A DNA stretch of 64,000 nt, taken from the NCBI RefSeq assembly GCF_000499845.2, contig NC_023754.2, forward strand, positions 24,090,611-24,154,610. Reading direction: 5' to 3'. The first letter of the stretch is position 1. Each line of letters starts with the position of its first letter. Below are positions 11,861 to 24,400 of this stretch, piece after piece. A model generated the notes under the pieces. The model saw only the letters and a list, made by a program, of their open reading frames with translations. It was not told the origin of the DNA and did not search any database. The DNA comes from Phaseolus vulgaris. Lineage: Eukaryota > Streptophyta > Magnoliopsida > Fabales > Fabaceae. A program made the position numbers and the translations under genes.

Positions 11861-13067
11861 TATTAAAAAGTAAGTTTAAATTTAATTAATTTTTATAAAA
11901 TCATACAAGTGATGATTATTTTCATTTATATGCTTAAATTGATAAGACACACTACTTTAATTTAATTTAAGTAAAGGGAGATAATAATATTTCTATGAAA
12001 TGTAATGATAGTTTAGAATGTAATATTTGTGTGGATTGTATGTAATGTGAATGATTTGATTGGGAGTATGGATTGGTATTAATAGAATTATGGTTGTAAA
12101 TATAAGTTTTATATTATGAATGAGTCTAACAAGTGCAAATTTATTAATGATAATAAGGAATTTATGAAGAATAGTAAGTTGTTATTATTGAGTGATGAAT
12201 TGTTACTTACGTGAAATTATTGATATTTATTAATTGTACTAGTCACTTTTTATGTTGTTTAAGCCACAAGGTATATAACTCAAACAATAATTTGTAGTTT
12301 AAACGTGAGAGAGATGTTTAAGTTTCCTCTCATTTGGAAATATATCCCTCAAGTGTTATATTTGAAGCTTAAGTAATATGACTTGCTTAAGCACAATGTA
12401 AGGTGGTGTACACATGTCAGAATGTGTGCCAATGCATGACATGTCTTGGAAGCTCATGCATTATGTGGAGGATTCTTCTAAAACATGCTAGATTTATTCC
12501 AATGAAATGATGTTGTTCCGATGTTAATTGTAACGTTTAAGCAATATACACTCGAGCGATGAATATTTAAGTAACAAGATGATGGCTGAATCAAAGGGGA
12601 CCTTGAGATGATGTTGCTTTCTAGTTACATTTTGCTCAAACGTTTAGGGTTTAGGGTTAAGTATCACTTAAGAAAAATGGATGTTACCTTGTGTATGTGA
12701 AAGAGATCACTCAAGCAAGAATTGAAACATAATAAAGTTGTGTATTTTATAAATGTGAAAATATGCATTTGTACATGTTTCCACAAATTATATGGTGTAT
12801 AAAATGAGACATTAATTATATATGTTTTAAAAAATATACGAAAAACCTGACATATGTTACTTTTGGATGAGCCTTTATGAATGGTGGATGTTGGTTAAAT
12901 CCATTGTATGCATGTATATATGTTGGTATTATGTATATAAAATTTGACTAATGATTCAAATGAGTTGTTTGCATGATTTTTATGGATGATGTAAAGATAC
13001 TCTAGTTGGTATCATGCTTAGTGTGACTCATGGTTTTTCCTGTACCGTCAAAAAAACTGGTGTGGTG

Positions 13068-13092
13068 GCTGCCGGAAATCGCTTCCGGCAGC
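13068..13092. other. Perfect GC-rich stem-loop
   Basis: A 10-bp arm GCTGCCGGAA at 13068-13077 is followed by a 5-base loop and its exact reverse complement at 13083-13092. It sits in a small GC-rich island within AT-rich DNA, about 340 bp upstream of the reductase start codon. Its role is unknown. Confidence 0.85.
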
Positions 13093-13428
13093 GGGACACG
13101 GCGGTGAATGTGGAAGGTAATAGGAGAGGAAGGAAAAGTAGAATACAAGAGGAAATTGTTGTAATAAGAAAGGTAACATTCAAATATACTTGTATTTTTA
13201 TGTATCAGACAAAACAACTTTTAGCATTTATGCAAGTATTTTTCTGTTCTTTTTACAGATGAAGTAAAAATTGAAGTTGATACAAAAACAACAACTGTGA
13301 AATTAGTTTACCGTCACTTTCGTTTCATCGTGTAATTACAGTGCAGCGTCATATCATAATTTTATTCATCGCAAAAAAAATGGCTATGTAGGGATCAATT
13401 CGATCAATAGAAAACCATTTACATTCCC

Positions 13429-16400
13429 ATGGCCAACGAAAACCCTGGCGATGAGGTTGTGTGCGTGACCGGCGCCAACGGTTTCATCGGTTCGTGGCTG
13501 GTTCGAACCCTCTTGGAGAACCAAAACCATACCTACACCATCCACGCCGCCGTCTTCCCCGGCTCCGACGCCTCTCATCTCTTCACCCTCCATCCCAACG
13601 CCGCCTCCCGCATCACCGTCTTCCCTGCCGACCTCCTCGACGCTGCCTCCATCTTCCGCGCCGTCGCCGGATGCTCCGGCGTCTTCCACGTGGCGTCCCC
13701 CTGCACGCTGGAGGACCCCGCGGACCCTCAAAAGGAGCTTCTAGAGCCCGCGGTGCAGGGCACGCTGAACGTGCTGGAAGCCGCGAGGTGCGTGGGCGTG
13801 CGGCGCGTGGTGCTCACGTCCTCGATCTCCGCGATGGTGCCGAACCCGGGGTGGCCGGCGGGAAGGGTGGTGGACGAGGAGTCGTGGACGGACGTGGAGT
13901 TCTGCAGGGGGAGAGGGAAGTGGTACCCGGTGGCGAAGACTGAGGCAGAGAGGGCGGCGTGGAAGTTCGAGGGCGGTGTTGAGGTGGTGGCGGTTCTGCC
14001 GGCGACGTGTCTGGGGCCGCTGCTGCAGCCGGAGCTGAACGCGAGCTCCGGCGTGCTGCAAAGGCTGATGACGGGGTCGAGGGAGACGCAGGAGTATCAC
14101 TGGTTGGGTGCGGTGCATGTGAAGGACGTGGCTAAAGCTCATGTGTTGCTCTACGAAACTCCCTCTGCTGCTGGTAGATATCTCTGCACCAACGGTATCT
14201 ACCAGTTTTCTTGTTTTGCTGCCTGTGTCTCTGAATTGTACCCTGAATTCCCTATCCACAGGTTTGATTGTTTGCTCCTTTTCTTAATTTAATTTAAGAG
14301 AAAGTTTAATTAAAAAATCCAGGGGTGGTTCTTATTTGAATTTAAGAGAAACTTTAATTAGAAAGCACCGAGAATGCAGAAGTTTCTGTACACTGTTATC
14401 CAATTATAGATCAAGATTGCTGCATACGGAAAGAGTGTAAGCTTTGTAATAACTGATTTAAGATCTGATAATAGGCCATTTATGGAGATGAGTTATAAGT
14501 TCTTATATTATTTCAAGTTTCTTCTTAAAACTAATTGATATTAGACAAATTTTTCCAGCAAAGATATAAGTAGAACTCCAAAAATTGGAAGAGACGATGT
14601 GAGAAAACAATGCATATCGTAGTTTGTGAAAAAATGTAGATGGGTGGATTTTATGAACATACTAAAATAGTTTTTCTATAGAGATATGGTAGGAAGATGG
14701 CTTGTGAGTGTTATAATAATATTGTAATTGACCTTATCTCTTTGTTTTTTACATTGTTGATACGCACTTATTGTCTAGGAGACTTTTGATTCAACCCCCC
14801 ACAGAGTAGGTTTCTGAATACATTGGGGAACTTGGGGTTGGGTGGGGTTCAGACGATTCAATCCATCCTCTTGTGCCCTTAAAATTACTTTACATCGTTT
14901 TTGAGAAACACAGGTATGTCTTGAAGAAAAATAATAAGAAGTTGAGATGTATTTCATTATGGTGAGTTTGAATTTGAAAAATGCAACCCGTGTTTTAGTT
15001 ATAGCGTCCCTTCTCCCCCTCCACCGCTCTGTGATAAACTGCTTGTCATTTGTGAAGTTTTGTATTTTTCTTCCTGCATTTTCCATTCCTCGCATTAAGT
15101 AGAATTCAGGTAAAAGAGATATAGTAAAGTTCACTAGAAAAGAAATGAATTTTGGTGTATTAGCTTGCCTCAGTTTAAGTTTTACGTGGTGGAGTAATAC
15201 TGAGGAGCCTGGTAGTATGACTAATTCTCTCAGTTTGTTTGGACAAGGCCATAAGGATAGAAAGAAATAAAGGAGATATTACATAAAGACGTTTTTATCC
15301 TATGTAAGGAAGAAAAGTGGGGAAATGGAGAGCAAAACTGCAAAATTGTGTATATAAAATATTTTTTAGTAATTCAAAAATGTTAATATGGAATTATCTT
15401 TTAAGTTGAGTTTGATTGATGCTATTTTTCAGTAAAAGTTTCTCAAGATTTTCTTAACTCATTGACAAAGTTTCTTCTTGATTGATGTTAATCTAGATTG
15501 TTTTCCATTGATGTCAACTACAGCTATATAAGATGACATAAATTAGAGTTAGTTTGACCATATTCTTAGTTGATATTGATTGAAAAATCCTAATTAATAT
15601 TGGCTGAAAGTTTTTTCACTTAAATTAAAAACAATTCTAACAAATTATTGACATAAAATAACATTGGTGTCAATGATAAAAAAAAATTGTTGCAACTATT
15701 GACAAAAAATAACCACAATAAACATCAATTGGAAAGATCTAGTTCACATATGTCAAAATTTAACCTCACATTGACCAACAAAACCTTGATTAATATAGAA
15801 TAAGAAATAACAATAGTCTAAACAAAAATCTAATAATGTAAATTAAAAAATACTCCTAATTATATAAAAAAGAACACTAGTTGATATCAAAAAAAGAAGA
15901 AGAAGCAACCCTCCCATCAATATCGGCCTTATTTAAGTTAATGATGTCTCAACCAAAAGTTGAGATGAAACTATGAATAGAAGAGACAGAATTTGAAAAT
16001 AAATGGAATTTGAAATTCTTTAATTTTAAGTAATTAAATTATTTTCATAAAATTCTAAAATTTCAATTTCTCTTCAAATTATTTAAATAAACAACAAAAT
16101 TTGTCCTAAAATATTCAAGTTCTATGTAAAAGTGAATTATCTTCCTTAAATTTCATATTTTTTAACAGAAACAGAGAACACTTCCTCTGCAGCAGCTTAG
16201 ATCTTTTGATGTATACTGATTTACTGGGTCATTACTGTAAACCTAGTGAATAATTTTTTTTCTTCTATATAGTACAGCTAAGGTTCCTAACAGATTTATA
16301 TAAAACCATGGATTTTCTAATTAAACAAGATAGAATTCATATTTAAGTTTTATTTGTGTAAAGCTACCAAATTCTCTGAGCAAGAACTACATGCAGGTTC

Positions 16401-16562
16401 CCAGAAGAAACACAACCTGGTCTGGTTCCATGTAAAGATGCAGCAAGGAGACTAATAGATTTGGGCCTTGTATTCACACCAATACAAGATGCTGTGAGAG
16501 AAGCAGCCGAGAGCCTTATAGCTAAAGGCTTCTTGCTGCGCTCACCCTCACAGAGTAATTAG
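13429..16562 (+). CDS. Cinnamoyl-CoA reductase-like NAD(P)-dependent reductase
   Basis: Two exons, 13429-14261 and 16397-16562, join in frame (AG|G, Arg) to give 332 residues. The protein is an extended short-chain dehydrogenase of the CCR/DFR family, which reduces phenylpropanoid-type CoA thioesters, aldehydes or ketones with NADPH in the cytosol. The Rossmann motif TGANGFIG is at residues 14-21, the catalytic Ser is in LTSS (129-132), and the YxxxK pair is Tyr166/Lys170. The CCR signature NWYCYGK is replaced by KWYPVAK, so it is probably not a true lignin CCR and its substrate is open. The first exon is very GC-rich for this window, while the 2.1-kb intron and last exon are AT-rich. Most family members have more introns, so internal introns appear to have been lost. 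Confidence 0.9.
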
Positions 16563-17314
16563 TTTTCATTTAGTTTTTCTCGTCTGCAAAAGTAATCACT
16601 GCTTTATTTTTTATGTTTTACAAGGTCGAAGTGATAATGAATGCCATTATGTCAAGCTTATCAAGGTAGAAGTAGAGTAATTTATATCTTATTTTTGTTA
16701 TATTGATGCCTTCTTTTGGAAAGTAATTTTCACGATCACTTATGCTGTATCAGTATCACCTGTCAAGATGTCCTAACTTAGTACTTCTCACTTAATCCAC
16801 TTTCAATTGTTCATCACAGCCCCAAAACCTAAGATAATATGAAATTCAACAGGATTCTGGTTTTATCATATGATAGTATAAAAGGTCAATATTATATATT
16901 CAGTCTTTTTACTTGACCAAAGAAGTATTGTGCCATAGAATTGTTTCAACCTTAAGTTCCTTGAGATAACATCTTTAAACTGTTTTGGAGTTTGAAGTTC
17001 GATTACAGTTTGGTTTTGTCCTTAAAAGACGTATCAGGAAAGAAAGTGTTTAAATTGACTTTGATCTCGACTCCCAGACCATGTGAGACTATTGGACATA
17101 TCAGAACAAATCTTCCAATCGAGGACTAAGGAGAATGAAGATTCATCTTTGGAATATTTTTACATTTTCATAGACAGTGTTAATGTTCAAATTTCAAAAG
17201 AATTGAGATTATCTCAACGAACTTCAGATATCATCATTGATTGATTGTAGTGATGTTATCTCAAAAGAAGTTGGAACACAAAAAAATATACAAATGATAG
17301 AGAAAAATTAGCAG

Positions 17315-17420
17315 ATGAAGCAAATTTATTTTTAAAGTGAATATTTCATAAAGGATCTTGGAGTCATTTTCTTCTTACAAGTTTCCGAAACATTAGCAAA
17401 AAAGATGTATCCTATTTATT
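17315..17420 (+). mobile_element. Possible decayed copia reverse transcriptase
   Basis: One frame reads SEYFIKDLGVIFFLQVSET, resembling the FxMKDLGxxxYFLGIEV segment of Ty1-copia reverse transcriptase. It is interrupted on either side and is short, so the call is tentative. Confidence 0.35.
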
Positions 17421-18689
17421 TTTACTAAGATGAGAATGAGCACATAAATAATAATAGTCTAGATAATCCCATGTGGAAAAATCATAAGATGTAGCTTGTA
17501 GTTGAAATGTTCCAAAGTTTATAATTTATGTTGCAATCTCCCAGTTTTGGATATTAGCATTGACTAAGGAGGTCTCATAAATGCAATTTCCATTGATTAT
17601 GGTCAACTCCTTATCAGCACATCTTTTAATATCTAAACCATTAAACTAGAGGGGTTTTGTAGCGTTCACTTGTAATATGATAATTACAATGGAAGATTCT
17701 TGAACCATTATTCCGTTAAATCGACGATAGAGTTTGTCACAGGCTTTTGCTATGCTCATACATATATGATTAAAAAAATAAACGTCAAATTATCAAAATT
17801 TTGCGTACTAAAATGACTGTATAGAACACGAAGATAGAATTGAAGATAGAATTCACTGTGGCTATTAGGCCCTGTTGTCGTCAATAATAATTATGTAGTA
17901 ATTATAATAAGAATAAAGCAACAAGGAAATAACCTCTCTTTAGTTAATTCCACTGATTGAACTACAAACTGAAATTGGTTCGAAGAAAATATAAAAGAAG
18001 CATATTATAGATCATTGTTGAGACTAGTAAAACACATTAAAACGGGACAACCTCCTATCCTTTATTTTTTTTAACTGAAAAAGAGAACAAAAACAGAATT
18101 TTTGAATTGCTCGGTTAAAACATTGGAACAACTTGTATTTCTAAAACGAAGTTCAAAAACCGTTCTTGATAACCATTTTTGAGAACATGCTAACTTGCAA
18201 TGAATTCTTCATAAAACTTCGGTTTTGAACTTTGATAATGAACTCATACCAATAAATAACTCTACCAAGGAGAAATAATATATAATGAAAAATGACATTA
18301 AAGATCAAATCTTTCGAGCAACCAAATTATCATGTAAAAAAGGAGAAATACCCTTTTGATACTACCATTAAAAAAAATATCTATCCAACAGTTACTTTAG
18401 TCAAAGTATCGATCCTCGTAAAGAAGTGTGAAGTAATGTGGAGTTGATATCGAATTCCAAGCCACAAGAAGTGAGCTTGTGGGCGAGATCCGCAGATGGT
18501 GGTAAAGTAACGAGAAGCAAGCTATGGAGAAAAGGCATTCTCAACTCGCAGGGGCTACAATTGAGGGTCAGATCACGAGGCATATTTTATTATTTACATT
18601 CCTCCACACTGGCACTTCACAATTACCAATGTTCATGTTTATAGAAAAAATGTATGCGAAATCAACCTACATCAACTGCAGAAAATAAA

Positions 18690-18895
18690 CAGCATAGGAT
18701 TTAACGTGGTTGGTTTGGTCGCCAACTGCAACCTACATCCATATGGGTAACTATTATGTTTTCATTTCTATCACACCAATTACAAGTACAATTATTCATT
18801 TATATAGAAATTATAATGGGAACACAATGATTAAGTTCACCCACTAAATATGGTGTCTAGTCAGCCCCACCCAATTGGTTCTCACTTGATACCCA
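18690..18895 (-). mobile_element. Copia-type LTR fragment (family A, minus)
   Basis: Read on the minus strand this contains GAGAACCAATTGGGTGGGGC, ACTAGACACCAT, TTGTACTTGTAATTGGTG and AATAGTTACCCATATGGATG in that order. The same series of blocks occurs on the plus strand at about 44835-45040 inside the DNA glycosylase gene, so the two are copies of one interspersed element. The block order resembles plant copia or TRIM LTRs. No coding potential is visible. Confidence 0.6.
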
Positions 18896-19048
18896 ACAGA
18901 TGTTCGATGTTCCAACATGTACATATCTTGGAACTATTTCCACTCCTTCTATCTGTATATCATTAAATTTCCACCTTAAATTGCACAAAATATTTCCCCT
19001 CCTCTGTTCACTTGTACCTCTTTTTGTTCCTTTCTCTTCTGAGCCATT

Positions 19049-20371
19049 ATGGGAAACGAAGCTCAAGACCAAGAATACTCAAAAAAGTTGCAAGCATATG
19101 CTCATAGCCAAAAGCACAATCTGAAGCTTATTATGCTAGTCATACTCACTAACCTTGCCACCATTTACATCTTCACTGGCCCATTTAGTTTTGTCTATCA
19201 CTCCTCTTCGAGTCCTCGTGACTCGACCTCCATCTTGCAGGAACTCAACTCCACCAAAGCTCAACTTGCTGCCACTCACTCACTCTTGTCTGAACTACAC
19301 CACAGACTCAACTCCTCTAACTTACTTGTCCAGGCACTGCTTATCGACCTTACGCGTCAACAAGAAAAGCAATCCAACAGTGCTGATCAGAATCAAGTGA
19401 GTTTGAAGTTAGGGAATGATGAGCTTACTTTTGCACTTGGCCCTCACAAGCTCCCTTTTGGGTACTCACCTATGATAGGGTCAGATGAGATTCACACACC
19501 TGTTGGTGCATCCTGCATGAGTCTCCATGATGAGTTAAACCGATATATGACATATAAGATTGGAGGGGAGTGCCCTATGGATTATGTGCTTGCACAAAGA
19601 CTCATGCTCAAAGGGTGTGAACCGCTCCCTCGTAGGAGATGCCACCCCAAGTCTCCTGCAAATTATGTGGAGCCAACACCTTTGCCTGAGAGCCTTTGGT
19701 CAACCCCACCAGACACCAGCATTGTATGGGAGGCTTATGCTTGTAAAAGTTACCAGTGCCTTGTTGACAGAAAGAATAAGCCTGGCTCGTATAACTGCAA
19801 GAATTGCTTTGATTTACGAGGGGAAGAGAGGAGTAGGTGGATCTTTGATGATGGTGAACTTGGTTTTGGAATAGACCAAGTTCTTGCAGCCAAAGCTGCA
19901 GGGACAATTCGAATTGGACTTGACATTGGTGGTGGAACTGGAACTTTTGCTGCAAGAATGAGGGAAAGGAATGTGATCATCATCACAAGCGCACTGAATT
20001 TGGATGGTCCTTTCAACAACATCATTGCATCAAGGGGTTTGGTACCGATGCATATCAGCCTCTCTCAAAGGTTTCCATTCTTTGACAACACACTGGATAT
20101 TGTACACTCCATGGATGTCTTGAGTAACTGGATACCAGACACCATGCTTGAGTTTGTACTATTCGATATATACAGGGTGTTGAGGCCAGGTGGTCTGTTC
20201 TGGCTTGATCATTTCTTTTGCTTTGCTTCACAACTCAATAAAACTTACGTGCCAATGTTGGATCGAATTGGATTCAATAGATTGAGGTGGCACGTTGGAA
20301 CCAAACTTGATGGTGGGGTTCACAAGAATGTGTTGTACATTTCATCCCTAATGGAGAAACCAATGACTTGA
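19049..20371 (+). CDS. Type II membrane SAM-dependent methyltransferase (At1g29790-like)
   Basis: This intronless gene encodes 440 residues. A short cytosolic N-terminus is followed by one hydrophobic anchor (about 27-50), a stem with coiled-coil-like heptads (about 60-105), and a methyltransferase domain with the SAM-binding motif IGLDIGGGTGTF at 289-300. A later RVLRPGGLFWLDHF block at 376-389 is typical of class I methyltransferases. The architecture matches the plant group of Golgi-localised putative methyltransferases related to At1g29790, distantly like the QUASIMODO2/DUF248 proteins linked to pectin. The substrate is unknown. Cysteines at 175, 190, 198, 232, 237, 250 and 253 suggest a lumenal, disulphide-bonded middle region. 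The ATG at 19049 is the first in frame and directly precedes the anchor. Confidence 0.9.
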   Translation: MGNEAQDQEYSKKLQAYAHSQKHNLKLIMLVILTNLATIYIFTGPFSFVYHSSSSPRDSTSILQELNSTKAQLAATHSLLSELHHRLNSSNLLVQALLIDLTRQQEKQSNSADQNQVSLKLGNDELTFALGPHKLPFGYSPMIGSDEIHTPVGASCMSLHDELNRYMTYKIGGECPMDYVLAQRLMLKGCEPLPRRRCHPKSPANYVEPTPLPESLWSTPPDTSIVWEAYACKSYQCLVDRKNKPGSYNCKNCFDLRGEERSRWIFDDGELGFGIDQVLAAKAAGTIRIGLDIGGGTGTFAARMRERNVIIITSALNLDGPFNNIIASRGLVPMHISLSQRFPFFDNTLDIVHSMDVLSNWIPDTMLEFVLFDIYRVLRPGGLFWLDHFFCFASQLNKTYVPMLDRIGFNRLRWHVGTKLDGGVHKNVLYISSLMEKPMT

Positions 20372-21407
20372 GGTAAGTGTATGAATGTACAAGATAACTT
20401 AAGGAAGTCTTTTTTTATTACCTTGCGAGAAAAAGTTAAAATCTTGACCAAATTAGAAGCCCTTCTAAACTTAGATTGTAATATTAAAGATAAAATAGTT
20501 TTTCCCTTGTTTTCAAGTTTCACGTTAATCCTATAACTTCTTTTAATTCTATATCAGTTTCTTAACTTAACTCTCAAGCCTAGTTGTCCTAAATGACAAT
20601 TCTGTTTGAGTAACTAACAGATCTCTCATCCATGACCAATAGCAATGTTGAATGGGTTATATTATCTGTTTTGATAACGATACCTAAACTTACCTTTTGT
20701 TTTCATCTTGGTGGCACAAGTTCATCTTTTTGTTCTATACATACGTTGCGCAACTTTCAAACAACATGCAAATTTTTCCTGAATCATGATGTTCCACTAG
20801 AACAACCAAAGGGAGGGTTCTTTCTACTTGACAAATAACAAGTTTAAGGTCCTGATGTAGCTTCATCTAATCGTTAAGAATACATTTTTTTGGGAGATAA
20901 TTAACTGGCGTTGTTTTAACAACTTCATGTATTGATTATTATTGCTTTTACTTGATTGCGTGCAAAGACAGTAATTAAATTCTACTTGGTGGATAAGTGC
21001 TGCAGGTTTTATTTTTGTTGAACTGAGACATTATCAGCAAAACGTGGTGCCATGTATTTACAAATTAATTAAATATGTTTTATTACAAGTAAATTGTATA
21101 CATCTGTTGATTACAGATAGTGTAGAAGAAAAGCCATTGAACTCATTCATAAATTGAGAAATCAAGGCCATATATGAAAAAAAAAGTCTGTATTCTGTAT
21201 GTTCTATATCTGAACTTATATTGGTTCTACATTTCACATCTTTAGAGGGAAAGAGAAGGAAAGGTGAACTATGTTACACACTTATACTTAGATAAGTAGA
21301 AGCTAACTACCGCAAACTTTAATTCTACAATTTCTACTTTTCTTTTTTGGCCTAGAAATGCTAATAAACAAACGTCTATTGACTTCAATCTTGAGAAAAA
21401 GACTAAC
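20372..21407. other. Convergent intergenic region
   Basis: About 1 kb lies between the methyltransferase stop and the RLK1 stop, which face each other. It should contain both 3' untranslated regions. I recognise no repeat, RNA gene or coding segment in it. Confidence 0.6.
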
Positions 21408-24400
21408 TTAACTAGGCTCACTTTTTGAATATAAACGTTCTGCACTTGAACCAACAAATTCATTGCTATAAGGGTGGTCTTGTTGGGAACTCACTATACT
21501 TACCTCAAATCTATGACTGGATGAAGTGGATGCTACTGATTCAGATGTTAGGTTCAAACCAACAGATCGCAACATGTCTTCAATTTCTGTAACCACTTCA
21601 CTCATTGTGGGCCTGTCCACTCCTGACTCTTTAAGACACTCCATTGCAAGGTCCACAAAATTCTCAAAACCCTCTAGTGTTGATCCTGAACAAATGGATG
21701 GATCAATAATTTCGTGAAGACCATACAAGTCCTTTGTCTTGTCTATTGTATTTCTGACCACTTTCACAATGTATTTCCCTCGTTCTATTGGCTTTTTTGC
21801 AGTAATTAGCTCCAGCATTAGCACTCCAAAACTGTAGACATCACTCTTTTCGGTCAACCGCTGACTAGTATAATAATCTGGATCCAAGTAGCCCTGCATT
21901 AACAAATTGAACCCATTCTCATCAGTCATCACTAAAGTTCAATGAGATTATCTCCAATGCAAAAGATTTTGAAAACTAGATTTTGCTCCAGACAGATGAT
22001 GTGTTTTCCTTGTCTTGGTATGTGTTGCACCAGAAGAGCTTAAATTCTTACATAAATTCATGAAAATTCTCAACTATGAAAATTTAGATGAAAATTATAG
22101 ATGAAAATTATCTTAAAACTCTGCAAAAGCATGCAATCACGTATTTGAAAATTTTCAATCAGTAATTTGGCTGCTTTTTTATAGTAAAAATCAATAGAAG
22201 ATATATAAATGTATACAAACCATTGTTCCTTTAACTTGAGTGGTAACATGATCTTTATCATCATCTAAGATAGACTTGGAGAGACCGAAATCAGAAACTT
22301 TAGCATTATAGTTTTTATCTAGCAAAATGTTGTTTGACTTGATGTCCCTGTGTATAATAGGGGGATCGGCATGTTCGTGAAGATAAGCCAAACCCCTGGC
22401 AGCACCAAGGGCTACTTTCAGCCTTCTGCTCCAGCTCAACGCAAGTTCACATTTCCCTGCATAGATCATATGCTTGTTATTACTTATTAAGTACAGTAAA
22501 TACCGAGTTATGAATTTGACATATCTTATTAAGAAACCATTTAGAGATTTGAATATCATATTTATAAGAAATGAAAAACTGGAACTAGGATTTATGTAAG
22601 TTAAATTATCCTTCAGAATCAGATATAGTTTAGTGCTTTGTCAATGTTCTCTGGATGACACTTATGAAACTGAATAGTGAGTACTGACCAAAAGATGAAT
22701 GTAATGTAGTAAAATATTCCATACTAATATAATATGTGCTGTAAGTATCAAACTGCATATATATATATATATATAAGTATAAGTACATTTGAGAGCATCC
22801 TTCAAAGTTCCATTAGGAATAAACTCGTAAACCAGCATTTGTTCTTCTCGTTCAAAGCAGAATCCCACAAGGCTAGCCAAATTTTTGTGGTGGACCCGTG
22901 AAAGGAGTTCAATTTCAGCTTTGAATTCTTGCGCTCCCTGCTTTGATTCCTTTTGAGCTCGCTTTATGGCTACCACTTGCCCAGTGGGAAGAGTTCCCCG
23001 GTAAACCTGTGAACATTTACTTATTAGTCTACTGTTAGAAGTATATAGTTAAATTTCGGTCAATAAATGTAACATTTTTAACACGTTCTTATAAATATTT
23101 TTGCTAATAAAGGACTTGCATGTCTTTATTAATGGTAGCTTCAAGCTCCAAGTGCATAGAATAGTTAGAAATGTGGGGGAAATAGAATAACGAACTATAG
23201 GAGGAGATCTTCCAAAATTTAATCATTATGCGGCATTCAAGTTATTATTCATGAATTTATGCCTAATTGAACCTCATAAAATGATTTTGTATCTCACTTT
23301 TGGCCTAATCTCTACTTGATGTGAGATCTCTAACATTATTGTTTTGTAAATAAAAATTCTTCTGGCAGGAGTGTCTAAATCATACTTGTGCACTATTGTG
23401 AAACTTAGTATACATGTATGGTTTCAAGGTTAAACTTTGTTGCTGTCTTAAGAATAGTTCTCACTCGTCATGTGTGTATCTATTTATAATTCATAGCAGC
23501 ACATTAAAGTTAACAAGAAACATTCAAGACCTTCCCATAACCCCCTGATCCAATATCATTGGCTTGTGAGAAGTTGTTTGTGTATTTCTTAATTTCCTCA
23601 AACGAGAACTGCTTTGGTGCTTTTAACTGAGGGGTGCCGCAGTTGCTTTTACTTGGATCCCAGTTTCCTGCATTTTGTGTAAATTAATATAAATCCACAG
23701 AATTCCATGTGGCAGTGCTGGAAGGAACTGAGTTTAGAGCTATTTACCGAAAGGATTGCTTCGAGATATTGCTCTTTCTGCTCTTCTCCTCTGGCGGAAA
23801 GCATAAAAACCTGCCAGGGCTAATAACACTAGCAGAAGAGAAGAACCTCCAATTGCTACTCCAATAATTATTGCAGTGATTGATGAATTACTCGTCTGGT
23901 TAGGTCCTTTATTATGAGAGGAAGATAGACAAATTAGTATAAGTATTTCTGTGTCTAGATAATAGGGTGAAAAGGTTAGTAGTGTAGTTACCATCATCAT
24001 GGTTTCCAGTAATAAAATTAAATGCACTATTAGCACTTAGTTTGCCAAGCAAGAAGCTTATTCTGGATTTGTTTTGTTGGCTGAAATGAGTTTGGCCTAG
24101 TGGGAAAATTTGTACAGAAAACTCAAAACTTTGAAATGGATCATTAGGTGAAAGGGTTAAAGAAACTGAATCCACAGGTAGATTATCAGATTGAAATTCT
24201 TGCATTAGATGTTCCTCCAGGAGTGTTGTATTTCTCCATTCAAAATAGGAAGGGGCTCTGCAAGTCAAAGTTCCTGTATATGGATATCCACATTTGCATT
24301 TGGGGCTGAGAATCTGATCTGGGCTGCAGCTACCTTGTTGACAGTTATTTTGTGGTTTTGTATGGGAGATATTGAGGTTGGTGCAGTAATCCTCCATAAG

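Larger units (their letters stand above)
11114..13428. other. AT-rich intergenic with exon relic and hairpin
   Basis: This 2.3-kb stretch has no intact gene. It holds a relic of an LRR-RLK exon (about 11735-11860) and a GC-rich perfect hairpin at 13068-13092 (both listed separately). Two adjacent TTTAGGG motifs lie at 12643-12658. The segment from about 12200 to 13000 reads like a decayed repeat, but I cannot name its family. The promoter of the reductase gene should lie just before 13429. Confidence 0.55.
16563..19048. other. Intergenic with copia-derived remnants
   Basis: No intact gene is visible. A faint reverse-transcriptase-like trace lies at about 17315-17420 and a copia-LTR-like block at about 18690-18895 (both listed). 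The short open frames at 18401-18644 on both strands have no recognised domain and are not called. The right end, roughly 18900-19048, is the likely promoter and leader of the methyltransferase gene. Confidence 0.5.

Noticed and set aside
12643..12658. Two adjacent plant telomere-type TTTAGGG units
   Set aside because: Only about two units; too short for an interstitial telomere and common by chance or as promoter telo-box motifs.
13461..14259. Long open frames on both strands overlapping the reductase exon
   Set aside because: They are by-products of the GC-rich exon; only the frame with the Rossmann and YxxxK motifs matches a protein family and splices correctly.
15480..15900. Block with recurrent 'ttgacataaaata/ttgacaaaaaata' phrases in the reductase intron
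   Set aside because: Suggestive of a decayed DNA transposon, but the repeats are too degenerate to define ends or a family.
18401..18644. Short open frames on both strands in a slightly GC-richer patch
   Set aside because: Could be part of a mobile element, but I found no domain or repeat partner, so no gene is called.
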